A DNA stretch of 64,000 nucleotides from Tyto alba (Eukaryota; Chordata; Aves; Strigiformes; Tytonidae), in contig NW_024881300.1 of NCBI RefSeq assembly GCF_018691265.1, positions 1,631,046 to 1,695,045 of the forward strand, read 5' to 3'. Shown here piece by piece: positions 9,101-24,051 of this stretch. Every line of letters begins with the position of its first letter. Positions within the stretch are counted from its first letter, which is position 1. The notes under the pieces are model-generated. The model worked only from the letters and a program-made list of their open reading frames with translations. It was not told the DNA's origin and did not search any database. Position numbers and translations under genes: made by a program.

Positions 9101-12055
9101 ATGCCACAGGCCACCTCCCGTCGTGGGAGCACCGGTGGCTCCGCAGGAGGCCTGGCCTCGGGGTCTGGCACCCAGCTAGGGACAGAGCAAGGGTCTCCCC
9201 AGCTCAGCACTTTGCCCAGATAATCCCTCGGGGAAGAGCAAAAGCGGCGGCTGCCACACTCCAGCAGCCCGAGGGGGCCAGCGGTCCCTGCCCTGCCAGC
9301 GCTGCATCCCTCCGGCGCCATGGCAACGGGCAGAGCAATTAGTTCAATCAGGGTGTTGGCAAAAAGCGCTCTAACGAGACAGATGGAGCCCGGCTCCGAT
9401 CCCCTTCTCACCCCACGTCTGCCGAGCCGCGGAGCCAAAAGCACACGGGGATGGGAACCTGCTCTCTTCTGCTACCGTCAGTGCCACCATCACCAGCATC
9501 TCCCACCACTGTCAAGAGGACGGCCCAGCCCTGTGTGCCTCTGCGGGGGTGCCTGTCCCCCGAAAAACAGCACTTAAAGGCCAGAACTGCAACCAACATC
9601 GACACGGCGTGGAGACCGCAGGGCTCTGCTCTTCTCCTGGCACCTTCAGATGGGGCAGGGGGATCTCCAGACCCCATCGGCCACGCGCCCCGGGTGGGAC
9701 CCAGCGAGGCCTCCAGCCACCACCAGTGCGGCCAGGCGATGCTCCGGGAGCCCCATCCAGATGGGGCAGGGACATCGCACGGATCCACGCCTGCTGCTGC
9801 GGGCAGGCAGCCGGAATAGTTGGAGGGTGAGCAGTGGAGAGCAGGGGGAGGAAGAGGAGCCAGGCGTGGGACAGTCCCCAGCCCGAGCTGGTGTCCCCCC
9901 CGCCCCCAGCGTATCCCAGCCCCACGTGCCAGCACTCACTGGTACAGGCTGCTGCCGTGCTGCCGCTTCTGGCCCAGCCTGGCCCGGCTCGGCTTGGGTT
10001 CCCTGGCCATGTCCAAATCTGAGGGGAGAGAGAGAGAGGAGGGGAATGAGCCGCAGGAAGAAAAGGGGATGCCAACACCCTACCCCGCGCGGACAGGTCT
10101 CTGGCCCCGGCTTCCCCGGGGCTCCACGCTTCTCTCCCGGCTGGACATGTCCCACTTCAGAGCTCTCGCAGGATGAGCCCCAGGCTGGCAGCTCTCTCCA
10201 GGTTTAAGTTTTTGGGGAAGGACAGGAGCAGCCCGGGGTTGTGCCGGGACATGGAGCGGCTCCGGCTGTCCCTGCAGCTGCCCCTTCCCGGGTGCCCAGT
10301 TCCCAGGAGCACACGCCCAGCGGGGGGCCGGGCAGGCTCCAATTAGGGTGGCAGAAAGCACCTCTGACGACGAGAATAATTAACCCGCAGGGACATTTCC
10401 CACAACCATGGTGAATCTGCCTTCGCGGTCGCTTCTACTGGGTGGTTGGGCCATTCTCCGGGGAGTCCCGGGCCGGCCGGCGAGCGGTGCCCACCACGGA
10501 TGGGTGCCGGGGGTGGGGAAGCCCCGCACCCAGCCACTTCATGCTCCCAAAGGCTGCCGGGACGCGTGCGATGCCGAGAGGCGGGACGGAGACGTTTCCA
10601 GACACGCAGCTCGGCAATGCCACCTCACACCTCCCCGGCGATGTTCTTCACCCCTTCTTTAGGATTTCACAGCCAGCGTCCATATAAAAGCTGGGTTGAA
10701 TCTATTTTCTGAGTATACATTTGAGAGCCACCGATTCAATGCTTTAACGGTCTCTCCATATACTTAATTTTGTAATTTGGGGGGGGGCTCCAAAACCTCT
10801 CTGGCCCCTGGGCTAGGAGCTGGTGGGTGAGATGTTGAGGGCTCCCTCTTGCACGCTCTCCCTTGGCCCTGGTGAGCGTGACCAGCTGTCCCACGGGTGA
10901 CACTGTGGATGCCACCACACCAGGGAACACCGAGCCGAAGCTTCCCGAGTCCTTTGGGAAAACACCAGCTCATCAGAAAGGTCTAGGCCTCCCCCAGGAG
11001 CGTGGCCACTGGCCACGGGTCCCCTCCAGCCCCGCATCTGCCAGAGCAAGGCCCCTCCATCCCTGCAGAGGAGAGGGCTTCTGAGCAAGATCCAAGCGGA
11101 AGGAAACCGGCACTTGTTTGCTTTCCAGGCTGGCACCTGGTGTGATGAAGTCTGGCTCTGATCTTGGGGTGATCTGGGAAAGGTGCTCCCCTCACCCTGC
11201 GTGCGCCCGGTCACGCTGGCACCCGTTTTCCGTGGGTTTTCCCTGGGTTTTCTGCAACCAGCACCCCCGGGGACGGCCGAGCTCAGCGCCCGGCGCCAGA
11301 GCCCGCTGTCGACGTCCCCCTCCCCAGCCCATCGCACCCGCCCGGCAGAGCCACCCGCTCCCCTCCCTGCCAGCGGGACGGGGACCTCAGCACCCCGGCC
11401 AGGGACCCCGGGGCACCCCCGTCACAGGCCACCTGCACTGAGGGGCCTGTCCTGCTGCGGCAGGGGACCCGGGCCAGCAGGGCTCCATCACCCCGGGGCC
11501 ACCAGCCCCGCGTCCGGGCTCCCGTCCCCGTAATGGGCTTGGGGGTACCCCAGTACTGGGAGAACGTCGTTGTACTGGGGGGTAATGGTATGGCGGGGGG
11601 AATTGTATTGGGGAGGGGGGTGGGTGGGTGTTATCCCAGCACTGGGAAGACATCCCTGACCTGGGGGTAATGGCGTGGGGGCATCTCAGCACCGGGAGGA
11701 CATCGCTGTTCTGGGAGGGACTGGTACCGGGATGTGGGGCGGCTCGGTACCGGGGAGACATGCGTATCCGAGGGGAGGGACTGGTCCAAAGGGGCGGGAG
11801 ACATCCCGGCACCGGGAGGCGGCCCTGCCCGGGGTGGGAGGCTCCGGGCTGCAGGGAGGGGGTGGTGGGCTGCCGGTACCGGCCAAGCATCTCGGTACCG
11901 GAGCATCTACCGAGGTGGTGGTGATGGCGGTGGGAGGGGGGGGGTGTGGGCTGTGGGAAGAAGGCCGTTCCCGTGGTGAAGGGGACACACGGAGGGCCTG
12001 ATCCGGGTCGATACTCACATCTCCAGCCCGCGTCCCCGCTGCCGAAGAGCGTCAT
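6188..12055 (-). CDS. hnRNP C/RALY-family-like protein without a detectable RRM
   Basis: Seven exons on the minus strand join with canonical GT/AG sites and consistent phases: 12019-12055, 9940-10018, 7870-7920, 7396-7544, 7005-7118, 6596-6762 and 6188-6226 (636 nt, 211 residues). From residue 14 the product follows the post-RRM region of RALY/RALYL/hnRNP C: LDMAREPKP (RALY LDINMAGEPKP), then a basic linker, DYDLYRDDFPYR (RALY DYDYYRDDFYDR), VYEYQKIPP, and a coiled-coil helix at about 106-141 (ELHSIKGELSQIKAQVDSLL). An acidic Ser/Glu-rich tail ends MSDPEGSQ. Family knowledge puts an RRM before the LDM segment. Here the preceding exon instead encodes a 12-residue leader beginning MTLFGSG, and I saw no RRM exon in 10019-12018. 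Oligomerisation through the helix is plausible; direct RNA binding is doubtful. The alternative start is Met at 10010 (MAREPKPS). The family call is strong; the N-terminus is uncertain. Confidence 0.82.
11540..11905. repeat. GC-rich minisatellite in intron 1 of the RALY-like gene
   Basis: Irregular repeats of about 45-55 bp are built from blocks such as GCACCGGGAGGACATC, CTGGGAGGGACTGG and CGGTACCGG. Units diverge considerably, so boundaries are approximate. Confidence 0.7.
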
Positions 12056-12073
12056 CCCCCCCCCCCCCCCCCC
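12056..12073. repeat. 18-base poly(C)/poly(G) run at the RALY-like start codon
   Basis: Eighteen C bases on the plus strand are, on the coding strand, a G run ending directly at the proposed ATG (12055-12053). Runs like this are prone to length errors, but this one lies outside the proposed reading frame. Confidence 0.9.
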
Positions 12074-12300
12074 GCAGCCCCGGCGGCCCCGGCCCCGCAG
12101 CCCCGGCCCCAGCGCGCCGCCACCGCCGGGCCCTACCACCGCCGCCCGAGCGGAGGGGGGGGAACGGCGGGCCGCACCACCGCGGCGGGGGTGGGTGGGT
12201 GGGGCTAGCAGCCCCGCCCCGCCACGCCCGTCCCCCCCTCCCCCCTCACTCCCCCACCCCAGGCGCCCCGATTTTCGGTTACAGCATCACAGCCCAGCCC
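12057..12300 (-). promoter_or_regulatory. CpG island, probable promoter of the RALY-like gene
   Basis: Very CpG- and GC-rich sequence lies immediately 5' of the first exon, with GC-box-like G-rich stretches on the minus strand. No TATA box is seen. The remaining stretch to CLEC18 (12300-12960) is GC-rich with no gene I recognise. Confidence 0.65.
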
Positions 12301-12964
12301 CGCCGGGCCGGGGGCTCTCCCACCCCCGAGGATGCAGCCGTATGGACGTGGCGGCTGTGCTGGACCATCCTCATCCTCCATCCTTCCCTCCGTCTTCTTC
12401 CTCCGGGTTGCCCCCGGCCTGCTGGAGCTCGGTGGCACCCCCAGTTTGCCCACCTCGCCCCAGAGCTGCGGGCCCAGCTTTGCCTCCCCCCCCGCGGAGC
12501 CGGGGGCACCGGCAGCCGGCACGCAACACTCTGGCTTGGGGACATTTCACCTTCCACCCCCAGCCCCGCGCCGGAGCGGGCTGTGCGGAAGGGAGGAAGG
12601 CAGCCGAGGGAAGTCACTCTGCAGCTGGAAAGTCCCAGCGGGGTGCCAACATGGGGATGGCGGTGGCGTGTCCCCTCCCAGAGGCACCCAACAGCATGGG
12701 TTTGTGCCCAGTACACGGGGTACCAGGGCTCGGGGCCATCCTGGGGCTGGAAGAAGCAGCTCTTGGTCAACGCCACCCCTCCGCAACACCCCCAGGGTGC
12801 TGGAGACATGACCTCCCGCCTCCTCCGACCCCAGCACCCGCTCCAGGGATGGAGCTGGAGGTGCCACCCAGCGCGGGCGGGATGCGGGCCACGGCAGAGG
12901 GACACTCTGGTGGGTCTGGGGGAGGAAAAAGAGACAAACAGCTCTTCCCAAAGGAGTGAGGGTC

Positions 12965-12970
12965 TTTATT
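12965..12970 (-). terminator. CLEC18 polyadenylation signal
   Basis: AATAAA on the minus strand (plus TTTATT) lies about 490 bases beyond the CLEC18 stop codon, so 12971-13458 is its likely 3' UTR. Confidence 0.75.
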
Positions 12971-13458
12971 AACCACCCAGCAAATGGTGAGGAACTGGGT
13001 GAAGATGAAGGACCAGGACGGTGAGGAACCCATGGTGCCAGGCTGGGGGGGTCCCCACCCAGGCCAGGAGCAGTGCCAAGGTCTGCGCCCCCCAGAACCC
13101 CCCACTTGGCCTCCCATCGCATCAGGACCGTGGTCCGGACACAGCCCGGCTGCCAAATTATCAGAAGGATGCTGCTGGAGCTGGCTGTGGTGGGGGCATC
13201 TCCCTACCCTGGGGACTGTCGCAGCGTGATGGTGACGGAGGAAGGTGAGGGGCAGAAGAAGCCGCCGTCTCGGGGACGCTGACGCAGAGCGCGCGCCCGT
13301 CTCGCCGGGTCCCAGCGCCGTGGGTGCCCTCAGCCCCCCCGTCCCCTGCAGGGGGGAGCTGGGGGGGTGGTCCCCCACGGTCCAGGCTTGGCACAGCACT
13401 GGAGTCCTCCCGAGCCACGGGCTCGGCACAGCAGCCAGCGCTGGCCGGGGCTGCCGGC

Positions 13459-18350
<4,892 letters not shown>

Positions 18351-19296
18351 GCAGGTGCCTGGGATGGGGGGGCACCAGACCCCCATGGCTCCGGAGGGAG
18401 GATTTGGGAGAGGCGAGCCGCCCCGCAGCAGCCCTGGCATCGGGGCGAGCTCGGCCGCACGCTCCTGCGCGCTTGTGCGTGCTCGTGTGTGTGTCTGGTT
18501 GCAGGATTTGATCCTATTCAGGACTCCAGACAGGCACCGCTGGTCAGCTCGAACAAAAGCTTGACGGGTGAGTAATAGCTCTGTCAAAACAGTTGCTCGC
18601 TGGTGCGAACACGGCAGACAACTCCCGGGGCTGCGGGGCTGAAGCCCTGCTGGGATGCCCCGCAGCGGGGTCAGCCCCCCGTGCCCTGCCCCAGGTTGGG
18701 GTGGGAAGGCAGGCAGGAGTGGGGGTGCCAAACGGCACCCACTTTGGGTTGGATTGGATGCCAGGGGGCTGGGGGCAACTAAGGGGGCCCCTGCTGCCCG
18801 CCTTCCTCCTGCCCCATGAATTAAACATGCCGGGGAGGTAACACACACCACCGCGGGCATGAAGCCAAATACCCGCTCCGGCGAGCTGGGCAGCGTGGTT
18901 ATGGGGTGGGAGGATGTGAGGGCTGGGGGGCCGGCGGTGGGAGAGATGCTGGGCTTGAGGGGGGGCACATCTCAGCAGGCAATTGGGGTTCAGCTGGGGT
19001 CCGGGAGCCTGGGGTGCTTGAGGGCATCAGTAGCACCCTGATGGCTCTGCGCCAGTGTAGGGCTCCCAGCACTCATGGCAGGGGGCTCTGGGGGTGCTCC
19101 CCTGGCACAGGGCAGATGTGTGGGCTTCAGGAATCCCTGCATGGGGGTGGGTGGGGGGCAGACATGAGCTGCCATGCCCCTTCCTCTGGGCTGTCACGGG
19201 CGGGAGGGACCGGGAGCATCCTACCTGCCAGCTATAGGGGCTGAGCTGGATAACAGCAGAAATCCAGCTCTGAAAGCCTCCAGTTCCCTCGCCCGG

Positions 19297-20030
19297 AGCC
19301 TAAACCCTAACCCTGGCCTGAACCCTGGCCCTAATGCTAATCCAAATCCCAAATCCCCAACCCTCATCCAAACATTCCTGTTCATATGGACCTGAACCCT
19401 TGGCACTGGTCCTAACACTAACCGTAAGCCTAACCCAAACACAAAACCTGACCTTAGCCCTAACTGTGAGTCTAATGCTAACCCCAACTCTAATCCCAAA
19501 TCTGACCCTAATTCTAACCCTAACCCTAATGCTAACCATAAGCCTAACCCAAACGTGAAATCTGACCTTAGCCCTAACTGTGAGTCTAATGCTAACCCCA
19601 ACTCTAATCTCAAATCTAACCCTAATTCTAACCCTAACCCTAATGCTAACCCCAACTCTAATCTCAAATCTAACCCTAATTCTAACCCTAACCCTAATTC
19701 TAACCCTAACCCTAATGCTAACCCCAACTCTAATCTCAAATCTAACCCTAATTCTAACCCTAACCCTAATGCTAACCCCAACCCTAATGCTAACCCCAAC
19801 TCTAATCTCAAATCTAACCCTAATTCTAACCCTAACCCTAATTCTAACCCTAACCCTAATGCTAACCCCAACCCTAACCTTAATTCTAACCTCAACCCTA
19901 ACCCCAATGCTAATCCTAACTCTAACCTAACCCTGATGCTGACTTCAACCCTAACCCTAATGCGGACCTTAACATTAACCCGAACCCTGATGTTAATGCT
20001 GATCGTAATGCCAACCTGCACCCCAACTCT
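19297..20030. repeat. Degenerate interstitial telomere-like hexamer array
   Basis: About 730 bases are dominated by CCTAAC and variants (CCTAAT, TCTAAC, GCTAAC, CCCAAC). A higher-order pattern is present: the block AATCTCAAAT starts at 19606, 19660, 19732 and 19804 (steps of 54, 72 and 72), and GACCTTAG starts at 19450 and 19564 (step 114). All steps are multiples of six. It lies between the divergent CLEC18 and fibulin-7-like genes. The other parts of 18351-20500 show no gene. Confidence 0.93.
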
Positions 20031-20480
20031 AGGCTGTAGCAGAGCCCTGGGGTCCCCCTCGAAGCTCCAGCTGCAGCTGAGCCCACCCCAGCAGAGCCGT
20101 GCCGAGTCCACAGTGCTGCCGGGCTGCCCTTCTCAGCAGCCCCAGCCCCACTGGGGATCCGGACCCCAGGGCCGATGCCGACGCCATCCCTTCTCCCGGG
20201 AGACTTTCCCACGCTTAGCAAAAACACGGGATTAGCCTCATCCTGCACCCCTGCGTGCCGGGGAGCCGTGAGGGGAGCCCGGAACCGACGGTACTGCAGC
20301 AAGAGCCGTGACAGCCACCGCCTGGCCCCAGCATCTGCTGGCCCTGCGACATGAAAGGCCCCAAAGCCTCTGATGTGCGGGGAGGGAAGGGAGAGGCTGG
20401 CGCCCGTGCCAAGGGGAAACTTTCCTACCGCTCGGCCTCAGCCAGGGGAAAAACCAACAAACACACGGGCACGCGCCGCG

Positions 20481-20487
20481 GATAAAT
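20481..20487 (+). promoter_or_regulatory. Possible TATA-like element of the fibulin-7-like gene
   Basis: GATAAAT in a GC-rich context lies 107 bases before the start codon. It is weak evidence for a core promoter; no transcript start can be fixed from sequence alone. Confidence 0.3.
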
Positions 20488-20587
20488 CCCGGCGAGCGCA
20501 GGAGCGCAGCTGCGAGCGAGGCGGGTAGAACCGCACCGCCGGCGTCTCGTCCCTGCAGCCTGCGTGGCCGGAGCCAGCCCCGGCGCG

Positions 20588-23500
20588 ATGCTCCTCGTCC
20601 TGCTGCCAGCCTGGCTGGCCCTGGGCATCCTGCAGCTGCCCCTCGGTGGCACCCAGGTAAGGACCCTCGTGTGTGTCCCCCCCCCCCTCCCCTCCAGCCC
20701 CCTTGCAGACCCTTCACTGGGGGGTTTCTCAGCACCCACCTCTCACACCCCAGCGTCCTGGCACTGCGCTGCGGCGGGGTACAGCACGGCCACGGGGCCC
20801 ACGGAGCTGCCCAGGGCCAGGGGGGGATGGTCCGAGGGGCTTTTCTCTTTTCTCCTGCAGCAGTGAGATGATGCTAAACCCACCCGGGGCATCCGAGCTG
20901 CTCCTCAGCATCCAAGTGCTGAGGCAGGATTGGGTAGAGGGGCTCAGGCTGGAGCGGATTTGGAAGCAGGGGCACACCAGGATGGGGGAGGAAAGGGCTC
21001 CGCCCAGGGCAGGGCACCCAAACCAACCCCAACCCTTGGGAGGGTCCCCTCTGGTCTGCGGTGAGGTGGCGGGGGGGAGCCCAGCAGGTGAGGGGGGGAT
21101 GTTCTTGTGTCCCCCCCCCCAGGAGTGTGTGAGCCAGCAGCAGGCGCTCAGCGCGGTGCGGCAGATGCAGAAGCTGCTGGCGGCACAGGAGGCTGCTCAC
21201 CTGCGGGGCACGCGCGGTCTCCGGCAGCAGCTCTCCCTCCTCCAGAGCCGCCTCCAGAGCCAGGCCACCAAACGCAACGGTAACCCCGGCCGGGCCACCG
21301 CTGCGGGCGTCACATCCCCACGGGGCCAGCTCGGCCCCCCAGACCTCCGGCGAGCAGCTTGGGCAAGGGACCCCCAGCTCCTCGCCGGGGTTGGGGTCGG
21401 CTCCAGCCTGTCCTCAACCACGTCTGTCTGTCTGTCTGTCCGCAGAGACCTGTCCGCAGCCGGCGGTGCCCCCGAACGGGCGGATGCTGGGCCGGAGCAC
21501 GCGGGTGGGCCACGACGTTCACTTCGTCTGCGACGCCGGCTTTCGGCTGGTGGGCTCGGAGACGCGCGCCTGCCGGCACGACCGCACGTGGAGCGGCACC
21601 CAGCCCTCCTGCAGAAGTGAAGTGAAGCGGGGTCGGGGCGTCACGGGCTCAGCCCTGCCCGGGGGCTCCTTCGTCACCCCGAGCCGCGGGGTCCCATCGC
21701 TCCGGGGCATCAGCCCAGAGGCTGCAGCAATGGGCACCGAGGCTGGGCAGCAGGATGGGGTGAGGATGTGCTTCTCCAGCTGGTGTTCACGAGCTCCTTC
21801 TCCCCAGGTATTGACGACTGCTCCAGCAACCCGTGTGCCAACAGCGGGACCTGTGTGGATGGCAACCAGAGCTACACATGCCTCTGCCCCCGGGGCTGGT
21901 CAGGCCCCAGCTGCCAGAGCCCCATCTATGCCTGTAGGTGCCCAGGTTTGGGCTGCGGAGGACGGGGATGTTCAGGGGGACGGCACCCATCTCCCCTTCC
22001 CCTGGCAGCCCCCCGGGGACCTCAGCCCCCACCCATTTCCCCGTTCCCCCCACCCCAGCCGTGACACCCGTTTCCCGCCGCAGACTGGGTGACGTTGAGC
22101 AACTCCTCCTTCAGCCGCCAGCCCCGCTGCGCCGAGGGCCGCCCGGGTTCCCGGCGCTGCAGCTGCGACGCCGGCTTCCAGATGCGAGCCGGCGGCGTGT
22201 GCCACGGTAAAAAGGGGGTGAAGATGGCAGAGAAGGGGGGGGGGGGGAAACCGAGGCTCAGTGGCTACAGGACCCCCGGCCATGCCCCGCTCTGTCCCCC
22301 CTAGATGTGGACGAGTGCCAGCTCTTCCAGTCCAGCCCCCAGACCCGGCTTTGCCTCCATGACTGCCTCAACCTCCCCGGCTCCTACCGCTGCCTCTGCC
22401 CCCCCGGCTACCTGCTCCACGCTGACCGCAACACCTGCGAGGGTAAGGGCGGTGGGTGCAGGGCAGGGAGCATCCCCTGGGACCAGGGGTGCGGCGGGGA
22501 GCAGCGGGGATGGCCCCGCTCACCCCACGCCCATCTGCAGACGTGAATGAGTGCGCTGGGAAGCAGCACAACTGCACCCAGGGCGACCTCTGCATCAACA
22601 CCTTCGGGGGCCACCGCTGCGTGCGCCCCAAGTGCCCCCCGCCGCGCCACAACACCAGCTACGTCAAGACCTCTGCTTTGTGAGTACCGCGCGTGGCTCG
22701 GGCTGCATCACGCTCTCTCCCCCACCCGATGGGCCCTACGGTGCCTTGGGGACCATACCGTGTCACCCAGGGGCAGCAGGAAGAGCGCCAGCCAGCGCTG
22801 GAAGCCAACTGCCCTGTGGGGTGCCTGGGTGTCTCAGGATGCTGGCGGCTGCGGGTTTGGGCGGGAGCACCCCAATACGTGGTGGCTTTATCCACGACTC
22901 CCCTAGCCTGGCGGGGAATGACGCCATCTCCCCTCTGCTGCACATCCATGCAGTGCTGTCGGCTCCCACCCAGCAGGCAAAACCCCCCTGGTCCTGGTCT
23001 TGAGACTAAACCGCTTTGTGGCCGAGCAGAAGCCACCCGAGCAGAGGAAGGTCCCTGCTCCAGGCAAGTTCCTCAGCAGGAGGCACATCTGAGCCCAGCT
23101 CCATCCCCAGCCTCAGAGCGTGACTCGGAGCTGCGTCCCTGCAAGGCCTGGCATTTGTCCAGCAGAAGCAGGGATGGGACAGAGATGCGATGCCACGCAC
23201 ACTTGGATGTGGCTGCCTTGGGTCGCTCTGCCACAGGACCTACACTGCGGCTGGATGCTGCCTGTGGCATGGGCTAGGCTCGTTCGCAAGGATGCGGGCC
23301 GCTCCCTGAGAGCCAAACCACGGCACTGAGCGGTGGTACCCCTTCTCTCCTGGCAGCCAATGCGAGAGGAACCCCTGCCCCATGGAGAGCCAAGCCTGCC
23401 GCCTGGCCGCCACCTCCATCTCCTTCCACTACCTGCCGCTCCAGGCCAACCGCAGTGTGCCCCGTGTCCTCTTCAGGATGTCCACCACCCGCTTCGTGGG

Positions 23501-23717
23501 CGACAGCCTGCGCTTTGCCATCATGGGCAGCCGGGGCCAGGGCGACTTTGCCGTGCGGCGCTCCGACCGGCAAACGGGAGAGCTGGTGCTCACCAGCCCT
23601 GTGGCGGGGCCAGCCACGCTGGAGGTGGACCTGGAGATGAGCGAGTTCTCACGCAAGGTCCTCCTGGGCAAGCACATCTTCAAGGTCACAGCCTTTGTGT
23701 CCCCATACGAGTTTTGA
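20588..23717 (+). CDS. FBLN7: Fibulin-7-like secreted matrix protein
   Basis: Eight exons join in phase: 20588-20656, 21123-21279, 21446-21616, 21808-21933, 22084-22206, 22305-22442, 22541-22679 and 23357-23717 (1284 nt, 427 residues; human FBLN7 about 439). Order: signal peptide 1-20; coiled-coil-prone helix about 24-75 (ALSAVRQMQKLLAAQE); Sushi/CCP domain about 77-132 (ETCPQPAVPPNGR, FVCDAGFRLVG); EGF about 134-173 (DDCSSNPCANSGTCVDG); a cysteine-rich linker; two calcium-binding EGFs (DVDECQLF, DVNECAGK); fibulin C-terminal module from about 308 (FQCERNPCPMES, RSDRQTGELVL, FVSPYEF end). This is exactly the fibulin-7 architecture, a cell-adhesion matrix protein. Human FBLN7 lies on chromosome 2, not in this neighbourhood, and the C-terminus looks only moderately similar, so this may be a paralogue rather than the strict orthologue; treat the symbol as provisional. 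Confidence 0.9.
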
Positions 23718-24045
23718 TCCGCTTTGGAGGTGGGCGTGGGTCTCTCCTGGGTCTCTCCTGGGGAGTGATGGAGCGGGTTCAGCTCTGTGGTCCCAGTTCT
23801 TCTCCCACTGGAGACATCCCTCTCCCGTAATGCTTGCTCATGGCTGGTAGGGCAAAGCCACCGCAGCAGAAGCGGTGCCCGTCGCAAAGGCTGCAAGAAA
23901 ACCCCTGTAGGCAATGGGGGGACCAGCCTGGACCAGCCTCTGCCAGCCCCCCTCCTCTCTGCCCGCACGGCACACAGAGGGGCATGGCAGAGCGAGCCGA
24001 TGGCACGTGGCGTGCAGGTCTGGCTCCTTGTATCTTGTAACCTCT

Positions 24046-24051
24046 AATAAA
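24046..24051 (+). terminator. Fibulin-7-like gene polyadenylation signal
   Basis: AATAAA lies about 330 bases after the stop codon and is followed by G/T-rich sequence. From 24052 to about 25000 the DNA is GC-rich with no gene I recognise; 25000-25850 is more AT-rich, also without a recognisable gene. Confidence 0.8.

Noticed and set aside
10019..12018. Search for an RRM exon of the RALY-like gene
   Set aside because: I read the minus strand for RNP1/RNP2-like motifs (KGFAFVQY, VFIGNL) and found none. The absence is by eye only.
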